From Hippophae tibetana (taxonomy: Eukaryota; Streptophyta; Magnoliopsida; Rosales; Elaeagnaceae), in the NCBI GenBank assembly GCA_037013495.1, contig CM072809.1, forward strand, positions 11,358,501 through 11,422,500: DNA of 64,000 bases, in the 5' to 3' direction. Within the stretch, counting starts at the first letter, position 1. Each line of letters begins with the position of its first letter. The translations under genes were made by a program, and so were the position numbers. Below the pieces are notes generated by a model. That model had not been told where the DNA came from and searched no databases. It saw only the letters and a program-made list of their open reading frames with translations. Positions 24,663-37,500 of the stretch are shown here, one piece after another.

Positions 24663-27626
24663 GGATTTGAAGAACTTAGCGAAAATGCCAGGCCACTTGT
24701 GGCTCTAATCTTGTAAATTGCATGCTCGAGATTGGGCTTTGAGCTCGACTCCTTAGCGACGCAAATTTTATTTTTATTTTTATTTAATGATTTTCTTTTG
24801 GAATATCCACATAACTTCAGAGATTTTTCTTTAGGAAAATAATGAAATTAAATTATTATTATTTTTATTTTTTTTATTTCTACTTTAATACTTTGATAGC
24901 ACGATCTGCTCTAGCACAATTAATTTAATAATATTTGGGTTAAAGACTTGAAGTTCCAGTTTATTCCACACACACTGGCGACATATCTTTCAGATTTGAA
25001 AATAACAAAGAGATAATATTGCTGCACAAAATTCATTAATTTTATGCAAAATTTTAACTTTAAAATGCATTCAAATATCCAAAAATGTTTATTTTATCGT
25101 GTAAGGGCACTTATATATCATTTCAATCCAAAACAGTGAATAAAAAATTATCAATTTAACAGTTTAAGATCTGCCAGTTATTTTTAAAGCCTAAAAGATC
25201 AAATTATTTTTAGGAAATAATGAATGTTTTTATAATTAACCTTTTTGCTTTGAATCCTTGTGTTGTTCGATTGGCGAAATTTGTTAAATGAAGTCTATTG
25301 TAACATGTTACAACAGTTAGATATGTGATGTCAAAATTAAGTTGAAATTATTGACTTAGGATAGCCAAGTTGGTACCGTACTACATGTTACAAGTTCGAA
25401 TCATTGGATTATCCAACCCATTAAAACTATTGGAACGAACACTATTTTGTTAATTTATCTTGGCATTATATATACACAAATAATCCAAATGCTAAACGTA
25501 ATAACCATCTCTTCCTTCCGACGAGGCTAGGTTTTATTACGAACGTGTGGGGCAAAACTAAGTCAAAATTAGGACAAAATGATAATGAAGGTCGAATTTT
25601 TTAATAAAAGTTTCCCAATGGTCCTCTTTTGAAAATAAACCATGGCAAAATTACTAAATATTAAACATTTCACTCTTTGAGGTATTTAATTGAGGCAAGT
25701 TTCATTTAGATGATGCTAACTACTAATTCATTATTAGAGTGATGTAAAAGGCACTTAGTCCGGCTCTGTCAAACTAGTAACTGTAAGGAGTTTCATGCAG
25801 TTAACAAATAATACCTCAATAGTTGACATATTAATCTTCCTTCAATTTGTCTCTTAAAATAATTCTTCATATCCAATTTACTCTCTTTTTTCTTAGTTCA
25901 ATCGATAAGCACCGTCAAAGAATAGATGAGATACGGAAGAAATAGGTTCAACCAATTAAACCAACACGTGATTCCCGCAACAATTTAGTCGTGTTGTTCA
26001 TGAAATTGGACAAGGGCCCAACAATCAGATTAAGTTTAACTTTGCATAACAAATGCACCATTCATCCTATACAACTATTATCCTTCTAGATTCGTCCCTA
26101 AGCAATTAATTTATTGACGACCTAGGCTAACTTCTGTTTGATCGGTCGGAGCAAAAATTGGCAATTTGATTAAATAGTTTGGAAATATGATAGTATGAGA
26201 TGAATTATTTGTATAGGGACAAAAAAATAATACCATGGGAACGGAATCCGGAAACTCGAAACTCTCACCGGGACCACCCACCCACCTTCGCTCCCTTTTG
26301 CAAAATACTGCTCAAAGCTTCTCCTTTGGTTGTGACTCCCAAAAGACTATCAATTTGAGCTGCCTATTATTGCCATTGTACACATTCCATTTACATATCA
26401 GCGGAAGAAAGTAACTTCAACCTTTGCTGCACATAACCATTAGTAGAAATTTAGGCCAACCTGCAAAGAAGATAGAACAATTAGCTATTACTTCTAGTTA
26501 ACAACTCTTATCCTAGGCAGTAAGAATTAACATAAACCACCATCATATATGCCTTATATTGGGAATTTATTTAAGAAACAACAGAAAAGGCAAAAGCTTG
26601 AATGCTATATTTAACTTAGAATGTGGCAAATTATCAATTTAAGACGTATACATCACCATAGCTACATCATCATTGTAGAAAAATAAGCAAAGAGAAGAAC
26701 AATAACAAAAAAAGAAGTGCATTCATTTGCAACAACTCAACAGAAAAAGAACCAAAGTAATAAGTTGATAGCAGAACTAGTTTACCTGTTACAAGTAGAA
26801 AGCAATATTCATAAACTGATTAAGGGCATAACATAAAACTAAGTTCCAATAGTTGCTTTTCTCTTGAACATAACCATGGAACATGAAAGATTGAAAATTG
26901 AAATTCTTCAGACTTACAGCCATGAAGATATTACAATCTGATCAAAATGACAAAAACAAAGCTGAAAAATTCGACAATTTTTTTATCAATATGTAACCCC
27001 TCAAATATGATAAATTTCATAAGAATCTCGATCAAATATAACATAAACCATTCCCCACTGCAAAACCTAAAATCAGAAACCAAATCCCCATTTCAGTGGT
27101 CTAAACAACCAAGTAGAAAGGAAGACTCACTTGAGCTCAGAATGATGAACAAAATTATCCTTGCAACCTCCGGTATTCTGCCAGTTTTGTGGGTAAAAAT
27201 GGAAGAATTTTATTTAATAATTTTTTCCTTGGTTTTCCCATGGATTTTCTTTTCCTTACCCTTGTGCTTTTACTCAAGAAAATTAGTATACCTATTATTT
27301 TCCCCCTTTCTGTAACAAAATCAGAGATTCAACCACACCTTAAGTGCTCCAACTATTAGAATTTTACCTATTACATTGCAGTCTTAAGCTTATGGAAATT
27401 AACAGTGCTCCTATCAACTGCAACGACATCAATTTAATTAAATTCCAAACTTTTCTTATCAACAAAACCAAGCAAGTTTGAAACTAATACACAATAAAAG
27501 CTATAGTTAAACTTGCAAGGCCTGCTGAAAAAGTAAACCAGACGATAAGCTTTCGTGCCAAAAAGACTTAAAAGTCCATTTTTGAACCATAATAAAGATG
27601 TTCCTTAGATACCAAATACGAATTAC
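24663..27626. other. Intergenic between PheRS start and RING gene 3' end
   Basis: About 3 kb containing the PheRS promoter and 5'UTR, a tRNA-derived SINE-like sequence near 25345-25440, and the probable 3'UTR of the RING gene. The open frame at 26947-27315 looks like chance: AT-rich composition, no recognisable motif and no splice context. Nothing else could be supported. Confidence 0.55.
25345..25440 (+). mobile_element. tRNA-derived SINE-like fragment
   Basis: The sequence tagccaagttgg at 25362-25373 fits the RNA polymerase III A box. agttcgaatca at 25393-25403 fits the B box at 9 of 11 positions, with 31 bases between their starts. The sequence does not fold as a complete tRNA by eye. A degenerate SINE head is more likely than a functional tRNA gene. 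Confidence 0.45.
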
Positions 27627-29360
27627 TTAGAATAGGCCCCACCATCTCCTCCTAATCTCCCTTTGGTTAGGTAAGGAGCTAGGAACATGAACTTGATGTT
27701 GACCTCGTTCAGGAAAGATGCCACTCCTTATTGACCTCCTCCTTTCAGCAAGAGGATTGCCTAGCCACAATACGAGAACTATGCCCATGAGACTGACAAT
27801 TGGAGCAGCGGCAAGAAAAAACCATCTTCCTCTACCATTTTCTCTACCGAAGCTGTTATTGGCAGGTAATGCATTCAGCATCTCTCTTTGCTCTAATCTG
27901 GCTCTACTAATTTCATGCTCTTCATCTTCCTCATCTCCATCAGAAATACTAGAGGGACTGTCCTCACTCAAGTTTTCTTGCATGTCATGCATCTCAATTC
28001 CAATTCTAACATTCAACTTCCCATCTTCTTCGTCAGTTGGTAGCTCATATCGACAAAGGGGACATGAATTCCGTACACTCAACCATGGCAAGATACAGGA
28101 AGGGTGATAAAGGTGATTGCATGGAAGCTGATTAACTTCAGTGCCAGTTGATAATACATCTTTACAAATTGAACAAGCTAAGCCATCATGCTTCACGTGT
28201 TCCTCATTGATGATCACATGAGGCAGACTGTTCACAAAAGAAGCGGCTGCGGGAGGTGCTCCTTGTCTTGAGTTGTCAGTCTCGGCAAGATGCTGAAGTA
28301 GTTCTTCGAAGCCTCTTGCATCTAGATAATCACGGGAGTTTCCAACATAAGGTGACAACTCTAATTCCTCCAAGTTGGTTAAGATATTACGGCCATATGT
28401 TTGCCTATTTTGCCTAATTCTCCACCTCCTACCCTCAGTTTCCGGAGAACCAATATAAGGATGCCAGTTTGCAGTGTAATTGCTTCCACTTGTAGCTGAA
28501 AATAATAAATTTTGAAACTGAACCCTGGCTTCTGTAGATTCATTTGTGCTTTCCTCAGCATCACCTTCCTCCCATTCACCAACCTCAACTTCTCCATCAA
28601 TTTCTTCTTCTTCTTCATCATCATCATCCGAGTTCCATTGACCCATACCAGCATGCATCGGATCAATGTCAGACTCACTGTCAAAATCACTTTCCTCATT
28701 CGGTTGAATAAACATCTCTGAGTCCAGAAAGCCATTCAAATTTAAAGATGCATCAGAATCCCCTTCATAAGTACTAAAAGAAACATTATCACTTTCACCA
28801 TGGGACACCCTGTATCTACTGAAACTGACATTTGATTCGCCCTCTGCATAAAATGAATCCACATTATCTAGCTCATCACTATCTGTATCTGAGGGCACCT
28901 CCCGCCATCTTCTAAACCCCCGTGGGGTAGTACGGGAACTTGTGCGTTGTAGTAAGCTGGTTGCCACATCAACCTCGGCAAGTAGATCCTCAAGCCCAGC
29001 AGCAGTTGAGTGGTTTTGCCTCGCAAGATTAATTGTATGCGAAAATTGTAGGGAGAAAAGACCATCAATTGACTCAGAACTACTATTCCTGGTTCTTCTT
29101 CTTCTTGGAATCCTCATCCCATGAGATTCATGTATAGGAGTACTAAGATCTTCAAGGAACAAAAACTTACAGTCACCACAAATACTAATTATTGTTTCAA
29201 GACCACCAATTGCCTGATGATCAGCAGAGAGAATCCTTTGGCAAAAAGCACAGACAGCAGGCTGGACAGATTGGGCAACCACCAAACTACTACGGACATG
29301 ATTGTCTACCATGGACTGAGGGAACTCCTCCACTGAAATGCTTTGCGGAACTGCATCCAT
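27627..29360 (-). CDS. RING-H2 E3 ubiquitin ligase with C-terminal TM segment
   Basis: One uninterrupted coding exon of 577 aa. The ATG at 29360 is chosen because an acceptor AG (29367-29366) lies five bases before it; the upstream open frame is intron. Near the N-terminus CAFCQRIL and, about 20 residues on, ICGDC form a CxxC pair typical of a zinc ribbon. The middle is strongly acidic (runs of D and E). Around residues 400-445 a RING-H2 finger is complete: CSICKDVL, LPCNHLYHPSCI, SCPLCRYELP. Near the C-terminus WFFLAAAPIVSLMGIVLVLW is a likely single transmembrane helix, followed by an arginine-rich tail ending RRRWWGLF. It probably transfers ubiquitin at a membrane; substrates cannot be inferred. 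It belongs to the large plant family of RING-H2 proteins; I do not assign a symbol. Confidence 0.9.
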   Translation of the reverse strand: MDAVPQSISVEEFPQSMVDNHVRSSLVVAQSVQPAVCAFCQRILSADHQAIGGLETIISICGDCKFLFLEDLSTPIHESHGMRIPRRRRTRNSSSESIDGLFSLQFSHTINLARQNHSTAAGLEDLLAEVDVATSLLQRTSSRTTPRGFRRWREVPSDTDSDELDNVDSFYAEGESNVSFSRYRVSHGESDNVSFSTYEGDSDASLNLNGFLDSEMFIQPNEESDFDSESDIDPMHAGMGQWNSDDDDEEEEEIDGEVEVGEWEEGDAEESTNESTEARVQFQNLLFSATSGSNYTANWHPYIGSPETEGRRWRIRQNRQTYGRNILTNLEELELSPYVGNSRDYLDARGFEELLQHLAETDNSRQGAPPAAASFVNSLPHVIINEEHVKHDGLACSICKDVLSTGTEVNQLPCNHLYHPSCILPWLSVRNSCPLCRYELPTDEEDGKLNVRIGIEMHDMQENLSEDSPSSISDGDEEDEEHEISRARLEQREMLNALPANNSFGRENGRGRWFFLAAAPIVSLMGIVLVLWLGNPLAERRRSIRSGIFPERGQHQVHVPSSLPNQREIRRRWWGLF

Positions 29361-30690
29361 GTGAGCTGAACAAAAGCAAAAAAACAAAATAAAGCAAAAT
29401 AAGCAAACTGTAATGAAAACAAAAGAAATTGACTGTATCGAAATATGCAGAGAGAAGTGTGCCAGGTTGATTTATAGGAAAACGATCCACAATTGTTTGT
29501 CCAAGAAACTTAAAGATTTAAGAATTTAAATTATTTAAATGATCAGGAATAATATACTGAAAATTTATAATGTGAAACCATTAGTATCAACAAATTTGAG
29601 AAATGTTAGTTATTCGTAGAGGTGTCAATTGAGATGGAACATGAGCCTATTAAGGAAAACTCTAAATGAGATGAGACAACTTTAACATATAATCACATTA
29701 ATGAAATTAAATGGGACATGGGATGGAATTAGTCAATCCATTTGACATCTCTAGTCATTCACAGTACTTCAAAGTGATGGAAAAAATTTGTGGAGTGGTA
29801 TGAGAATTTGAAAACCTGTTTGGCTCTAGCAGTAACTGCCAATAACTTGTTTCTTCTTTAGGCTAGTCATCTGCTAGGAGCTTTGATTCATTATAAGAGC
29901 AGCTATCTGATCTTCTCGAAAATACTCTAAGTCATCAAACCTCCAAAGTAAATACATTATTTCTCAACTCAAGATCCTAAAACCAATAGTCCAATGTCAT
30001 AAGATGTTACAGCTCAAAAGCAAATCTCACAGCATTTATATTTTCTTCCAAACAGGAGCTTTAAGATCAGCAATAAGCAATTAAAAATACAAATTAGTTG
30101 AAATCTGACTCGCACAAATTCTTGAAAATTTTAAAGCGATTCTTTCTCTCCCTAAATAACCCTTCCCACATATAAAGAAATTCTAAATTCTAAATAAGGC
30201 CAAAGAGTGGTTTGACAGAGTGTGCAACTTCAAACTCTGATCTCCAATTTCAACACAAAAAACAAAGAAGACAATCTTTCCAGAACCCAAATTGTAACAT
30301 AAACGTGATCAAAGGAAAATGCGAAAACTAAGAGTAAATAAACAATACCTAAATTTAAGCAAGCACGGAGTCTTTTATTGGGAGATAGTAAATTTTGTAA
30401 TCACCGAGTTGAATTGTACTCCGATCATCGATGACAGTATAGAAACAACTCTGAACATAAAATAATCAAATTAGACAAACTAATCCCAGATTATTAGCAG
30501 CCTCCCAAATCGAAAACCAAATCGGGAAGAGTACCCAGTGGAATAGATACCCATTATAGAAAGAGTGAGAGTGATGAGCCTAGCTGGAGTTAGAAAGATA
30601 TATACACCTCTTCCGTCGTCGTCGTCGTCATCGTAGCTTTTGTCTTCGCCAACTGTCGAAGCAGAATTGAGCTAAAAAGTAAAGGACAAT
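29361..30690 (-). promoter_or_regulatory. 5'UTR, 5'UTR intron and promoter side of RING gene
   Basis: The five bases before the ATG follow a cag acceptor. A fitting donor (ag|gtattg) lies at 30349/30348, giving a 5'UTR intron of about 980 bp (29366-30348). Upstream leader sequence would extend to about 30650 and includes a short GTC/GAC trinucleotide run at about 30614-30630. A 5'UTR intron is common in plant regulatory genes. The exact transcription start is not visible. Confidence 0.55.
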
Positions 30691-33600
30691 TATTCAGACC
30701 GAGAAATAAAAGCCAACCAATCACATTGCTCAAACCTCAAAGGGAGTAATGATAGAATTAACAACTACACTCCAAACCCTATTGTTAGAATTAACAACTA
30801 AACTCCAAAGTTTCATTTATTGAAACTTTATTCCACAAAAAGTGTGAATTTTAACTGTAATTGACATTCAATTTTATTTGTTTGAATTTTTAATTTTTAA
30901 TTTTATTAAAATAAAATTAATATAATTTTTTTATTTTTTTAAATATAAATTTTTAAAAATAATTAAATATTTTAATATAAAAAATACATAAAAAATTATA
31001 TATTATTTTAAATATTAATCATTTTATATAATTTTATAATTAATTTTTTCTAACATAAAACAATGCACCAAAAAGTCAGTTAAGGTAAGATGTTACGTTT
31101 CCTTTATTCTTATATAAATAGTTGCTCTCACTGGTTGGCTAATCAATTTATTTATTTTTATTTTATTTGATATTTTTATAAAAATATAAATAAAATTTAG
31201 TTTTTTTTTTATCTCAACAGCTCAAATAGCCTACACAAAATATAAACTGAGACAAAAATGGTACTTTATTTTTTTTTGGGACATTTGAAGGTCTAAATTG
31301 AAATAGGATATCTATTCCTAAATAGCACAATCCATTCTAAGAATTCATACCACTTTGTTTCACTGATTTGTTTGATGAGTTGGAATAATATAGAGATAAT
31401 ATAAGTTTTGATAAATTTTTTTATGAGTTAAAATATTAATATAGTATAATGTAGTATATCTCAATTGGTTCAAATTAGCCTAACAAAAAAAAATAAAAAA
31501 AGTAAAATATAATCATTTATAAAATAAAAGTTTAGTAAAAGGAAAATAATTAGATATTATGTTTAACATGAGACACTTTATATTTATAATTTATATGAAA
31601 TTAAATGGGATGAAATTTAAATAAACTAAAATAACTTTAAATCATAAATTTATTAAAAATATTTAATAAAATATGTGATGTAATGAAAATAAATAATTAG
31701 ATAATTACAATATATATTTTGGTAAATGGATTAAAGAAAAGAGAGATAAACCATTTTTATTCACCTACCCCGTCGTTCAAGAGTCAAAACAAGGTTTATG
31801 ACTTCTCTAACTTCTCACTTCTAAGTCTCTTACTGCAAACATGGTATATCACACCTCTCATTTTCTTTCCTCCTTCTTTGGTGCATTACATGAATTTCCC
31901 ATGTCATCATGTGACATTTTTGTTTGGCTTTTATGTTCTTAAAAAGAAAATGCCATACTTTAATTTATTCGTTATAATCTCTTTATTATTCTTTCTCTTT
32001 TATGTATTTTTTGAATTATTTTGTTAATCTTATTTTATTAAAAAACCAAAAATTAAGATTGAAATGCTAATTTTTTTTCTAACATATCATGTCATAATCT
32101 CTTTTTCTATTGGAATAAATCTCAAACAATTAAAGGTATATGTTACTTACACGTAAATAATGTTTTATTTCTTGTGTTTTTCTCAAACTTTTTTGCCGGA
32201 GCAACTTTACTTGGATGTATTTAAGATGTCACTGCCTTCTCATTTGTTCAATATCTGTATTTCAAAATACATATTTTTCTTTATATTACCATAACTCATG
32301 CACACAACCTAAAAACCTAAAAGTTATGTGAATTTTTGTTCTTATCTGGTTTAATTAAAGGGAAATATTGAAATCAATTTTTTTATATAAAATAAAGGCA
32401 AAACAATAACAGGAGATGAAAAACGAAAGAAAGGAAGAAAGAAAGCCATGTGAACGAGTGCAAGTAACACACGTGCAGTGTCTCAAAACAAGTATGGTGA
32501 AAAAATGTCACTTCTTTATTTCCATTAAAAGTAATAGAAAATTAATCAAAGTATGAAATATTGTCCCTTTGCCATCTTTCTTTGATTAAGAAATGACGTA
32601 TCTTATATAATTTTAACTAAGTTAGTTAAAAAAAATATACATATTACAAATTTATAATATATTTTAAATTATGTATTATAATTTGATAGATAATATAATG
32701 AAATAAATTTATATAAGATGAATCGTAATAAATTTTTAATATTTTTATAATACTAGTAAATCTCACCTGCTATATTTTTTGAACATTATATCTTTGTCTT
32801 AGTCTACAATGAAATTGTTATATTTTTTGAACTTTTTATCTCTTAGTCTACAACATATTTAAAATTTACAGAACATAATGATAAATAGTTAAATAATTAA
32901 AAATAACCATAATTTTTAAGTTAATTGTCACATATCTATCAAAAATAGATACTATAAACATAGTTAATAAAAAAAATTGAATTTTTTTAAAATATATAAT
33001 TTTCTTTTTATAAAAAGAGATGTGAAAGTAAACTTCTTAATAGTATGAGTCTTTTTAGTTGAATTGATTGGCTTAATATTTTTTTTCAAAATTTAAAATA
33101 ACATATAAAAGATAAGATATGTAATTATTTTAAAATAATAAGTCGTTTTTATCCAAAATTATTTTCAAGTATAATTTAAATTTTTTAAATACTATAAATA
33201 TAGTAATGCTCTTTTAACTTTTTAACTTTGATGTACTGTTTTGTTTGAGCTTCAAAGAAATTATACTTTTTCTCATATGAATAAAGTGTCAACAACCTAC
33301 ATGATAACAAAAATTAAATTTAGAAAATTGATTATTTATCACTTTCTTAAACAAAACAAAAAAAATCATAGTACATTTTTCTAAAAAAAATTAAATAATT
33401 CTAAATCTATAACCCTATTCCTAATAACTCATTAAATTAGCACACCGTAACTTGTAATTTAATTAAAAAGTTGAAGAGTTATAACTTCTAAATTTCGAAT
33501 CTCAATAAATACATAAATAATATAATTTAAAAAAAATTGTAAAAAAAATTACTAGAATAAGGGAACCTACTTCGATGGAGGATAGCAGTAGCACCGCTTG

Positions 33601-34577
33601 CAAATTTAAAGAGAAGTAGTATAATAGGTTATATTCGTTTGTTAATAAAAATAAAAAAATAGGATAATGTGTAACTACTAAGGACAAAAAAGTCCATCTT
33701 GATTCACTGTACCCCTAAACCAAAAACAGGAAAAAGAAAAAAACATTCCAAGACAGATTTGACAACTTGTTTGAGAATGAGTTGAAATAAACTTAACCAA
33801 CTTATTAACATTATTAAAAGAATATATATATATATATAATTTATTTAAAAATAAAAAAATATATAATATAAATATTATTTTTATTATATTTTTATAAAAC
33901 TAAGAAAAAAGTATAATCTTTTATGTATGTTTTTTCATAATGATTTTAAATAAGTTGTTTTCGTAATAATATTAGAGAAATAAATATACATTCACATTAA
34001 TCACGAGGATAAAATTCTCTAAAAAAACTACCTACTACTACTCTTCATTTCCAAATTATTTAAGTACAAAATTATGTATTCCTCGTGATAAATATTTTTG
34101 CAAATATCATTTTTGTTAATTGAACTATCCAGCAGCTCAGAACTAATTAACTGGCTCTTTTCTTAACTCAATTTTTAAAATTTAGATACTTTAATCACAT
34201 AACTTCAAAATTATGTATCTATTAAAAAAATCATATCAAATTATTCAAATGCATTAAATAAAGTGACTTCTAGATTACTTTACCCTATTATCATTTATGA
34301 TTCTACGTTCTTTTTCGTTGTATTAAAAAAAAACAAATCCAACGGAGTACAAGTATCTACTTAACATTCATTCGAAAAATATATTTAACATTTTAAAAAA
34401 GCAAAATGAATGAAACCAAGAGATCAAATTATCTTTATAGGATGTGCCTGTCACAGCAAGCCGCCTTGAACACACGTTTGGCATCTCTACATAGAGGGAG
34501 AAAATCTCATCCATGTACCTAGAAAAAAAATGCCAAGCTCTACTAACTATTCCTCTTTAAACAAATAAATGGGGGGT
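30691..34577. other. AT-rich intergenic region between RAE1 and RING genes
   Basis: Nearly 4 kb of very AT-rich DNA. The right end should hold the RAE1 3'UTR and the left end distal promoter sequence of the RING gene. The frame at 31719-32027 is low-complexity and not gene-like. CACGTG-type motifs occur near 32468. No gene or well-formed transposon was found. Confidence 0.6.
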
Positions 34578-37500
34578 TCACTTTCTCCCACTAGCTCCAC
34601 CAACTCGTGGCTTGCCTTTAACCTCAGATTCCTTCATCCCAAAAAAATAGAAAATGGTTTCAGAGCTCAAGCGCATTGTTGGTTCCAACTAAAAATTAGG
34701 TTAACTTAAAATTTCTTCTTTTGGGCTACCAAGTTGATTCACAAACTAATCATGTTTAAGAATCGTACCTGTGGCAAGTGCATGAATATACAGGTCTTTG
34801 CTGTTGCTGGGTTGTTGTTTTCTGCACCTTTACTCCAATCATAACACACCTAGAAAATAAAGGAGTAAAAGGAACTAGTGCCATTAAGATCTTCAACAAA
34901 TACACACACAAAGAGGATCCAAATACAACCATAAGTACTCTCAAGAAGCACTTTGCTCATCAAACAAAAACATCCGGCTACTAAAAGTACTGATTTATTT
35001 TCAATTTACTACTGTAAGTTTTTTCCTATTAATTTGGTATTTTATGTATTCAATTTTATATTAATTAGTTATTTTAATTGATATTTACGTTAAATTTCGA
35101 CGAAATAAGTTAATAGATTGTCACGTTAGTAAAATCCCTCTATATCCCATTCGATAAAAAATTCGTAACCCCTTAATTCAATCGTTCAAAGTGACTTATT
35201 CTATCAAGATTTAATGTCAATATCAATTAAAAATTCTTAATTGATATAAAAATGACAACACAAAGTACCAAATTGATTGGGAGAAAAACATAAAAGGTAA
35301 TAAATTAAAATTAAGTTAAAACTTATAGTAAGAAATAGAAAGTTTACCCTATATTTATCACAATTTTTATTTCAGGATGAACTCTTTATCACTTTTAAAT
35401 ATTAAGTAAGATAAGAGAAGCTCAATATTTAACTAGGCATATAAACAATTAGGAAGACTCTATCACTAAATATCAAGATAAGAGAAGCTCAACATTTAAC
35501 TGGGCATATAGACAATTAGGAAGTGTTTTCACAGCTCATGCTATCTTCCAAAAAAAATACTAGTCCAAGATTCCAAATAAATTCTTAATTCAATAACCAT
35601 GGCTTTTAAAATCATACACATTTTTGTGGTTTGTTTTGTTGGGAGAGCAGCTAAGGATGTTTTGTTGGGAGAGCAGCTAAGGGATGTGTTGCAAGACGTA
35701 ATAAGTGACATATCTGTACTTCAGAAACTAGAACTATATAATCGAAAATGATTTCTCTGCAATAAGGCAAACTTGAACATATGATAAAGAAAATCAAATA
35801 CATGAGAACTCAAACACTCTATAAAAAATAAAACTGATTAAGATGTTTGAAACATGAATGTAATATCTGGCATGGTCACAGCAAATTATGATTTAAGAAA
35901 CAGGTGAATGGTTCAATCCATAACCTCTTCATGACACTAGCTATCAAATAACCCTAAAATAGTTTGTAATGACCAAATATCTTCCTATTATTGTTTCACT
36001 GTCCCAATTTTCAAAAAATGAAAAATATGTCTGCATCATTCTTTCCTCTTATGCACCTTCATGTGTGGTGCTGCATGTGTACATCAGCTCATGTCCTATG
36101 TTGTGTCAGAAGATTGTTATGTTTATTTGAGAAACTCCAAAGCTAGATGCACCTGGATACTAGCTAGCCTAATGCCAAAAGGGAACAAAGGTCACTTACC
36201 GAGTATGCAAATATTGAACCATCATTATTGAACGCACTACAAGGTATGGGTTGATTGCACCTTGACATAGCCTGAAAAGAAAATATGTATTCATTCTTGG
36301 ATCAAACTATTTGGGGAAAATTTGATAATTGTAAACGTGTCAGCTTAACATGATTGAAAACATGCTGCAGAGTATTGGCCAAATAGACCAATAAAAAGAA
36401 GAAGATTAACATCGTACTAATAAAGTACATTGTAATACCCGGTGAAGCCCTATGATCAAACAAGAGCCTTAACTCACATGCTATGAGCATGGAATCCAAA
36501 AAGGGGCTCAGTAGATAAAGAGGCAGATAGAATAGCATATGTTACAAGGAAGAGTTTAACATAAGTAACTGAAATTTTAATGGATAATATACAAACTTTC
36601 AATTCCTGAATTCATAAATACTATGAGTAATTTAGACTGAGACAAAAAATGCATAAAAGCATTAGAAGTTCAAATTTTGGAAGAGTGAAGACAGGAGATG
36701 AACCTTGAGCCTCTGTTTGCTATCCTTATCCCAGAAATTAAAGGCACCATCCGAACCCGCAGTTGCAAAAGTGTGATGTATCTAAACAGAGATGGGCAAA
36801 TACAAATCAACATAGCTACCCATTTTTTAAAGATAAGAAATATAAATTACAGTCTTAAGCAGCTTCGATCTTATATCTTTCTCAAAAGAGAAGACTTGGG
36901 AGTTTTTCGATTTCATTTTGGAACCTAAAGGATTTGGTGAAGAGCAAGGAACCCCAAATCCTTTACATTCCAAGAATGAAGCATTGAATAAAATTGGATA
37001 CAGAATATGATAAAATCTTACGGGATGAAAATTCAAAGAGTTGACAGAATAGATCTCAGATCCATCCCTATGGCATTTAAAAGTGAAGTTTTTACTTTGT
37101 TGTGAATCATCTAGATGATGCACACCAACTCTACCCTCTATTGAGCCAATCTGAAGATTAGAGAAAATTGAGCAATACATCAAACCATGCAGATGGGTGA
37201 GAAGATTAGAAGAGGAAAAAAACAAGTAGCTACATACACTAATGACATAAGAAAATAAACTAATATGAAATGGTCTGGCAAGATTATAAATTATATAAAG
37301 TAATAATAAAGAAACATACCCGGAAATTCAGCCTCTACTAATAGAAAGCATCTACTAGAATGACTGATGCTACATAATTAATCATCTAATCAGACTGTAC
37401 CTAGAACTTATAGTGTTGAGTTGAAAAACTATTCTGTCGGTATGTCGAAAGAATAACATTTTATTTTAGGGTCTGTGCCAATCATGAAGGTAGTGATTCT

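Noticed and set aside
25362..25403. Functional tRNA gene
   Set aside because: Polymerase III-like boxes are present, but no acceptor stem or anticodon arm could be paired by eye; a SINE fragment is more likely.
26947..27315. 122 aa plus-strand open frame downstream of the RING gene
   Set aside because: It is AT-biased with no recognisable motif or splice context. The hydrophobic tail is what T-rich DNA yields by chance.
27718..29336. Several plus-strand and alternate frames over the RING gene
   Set aside because: Shadows of the 577-aa minus-strand coding exon.
31719..32027. 102 aa Phe/Leu-rich plus-strand frame
   Set aside because: T-rich low-complexity DNA producing a membrane-like string; no conserved features.
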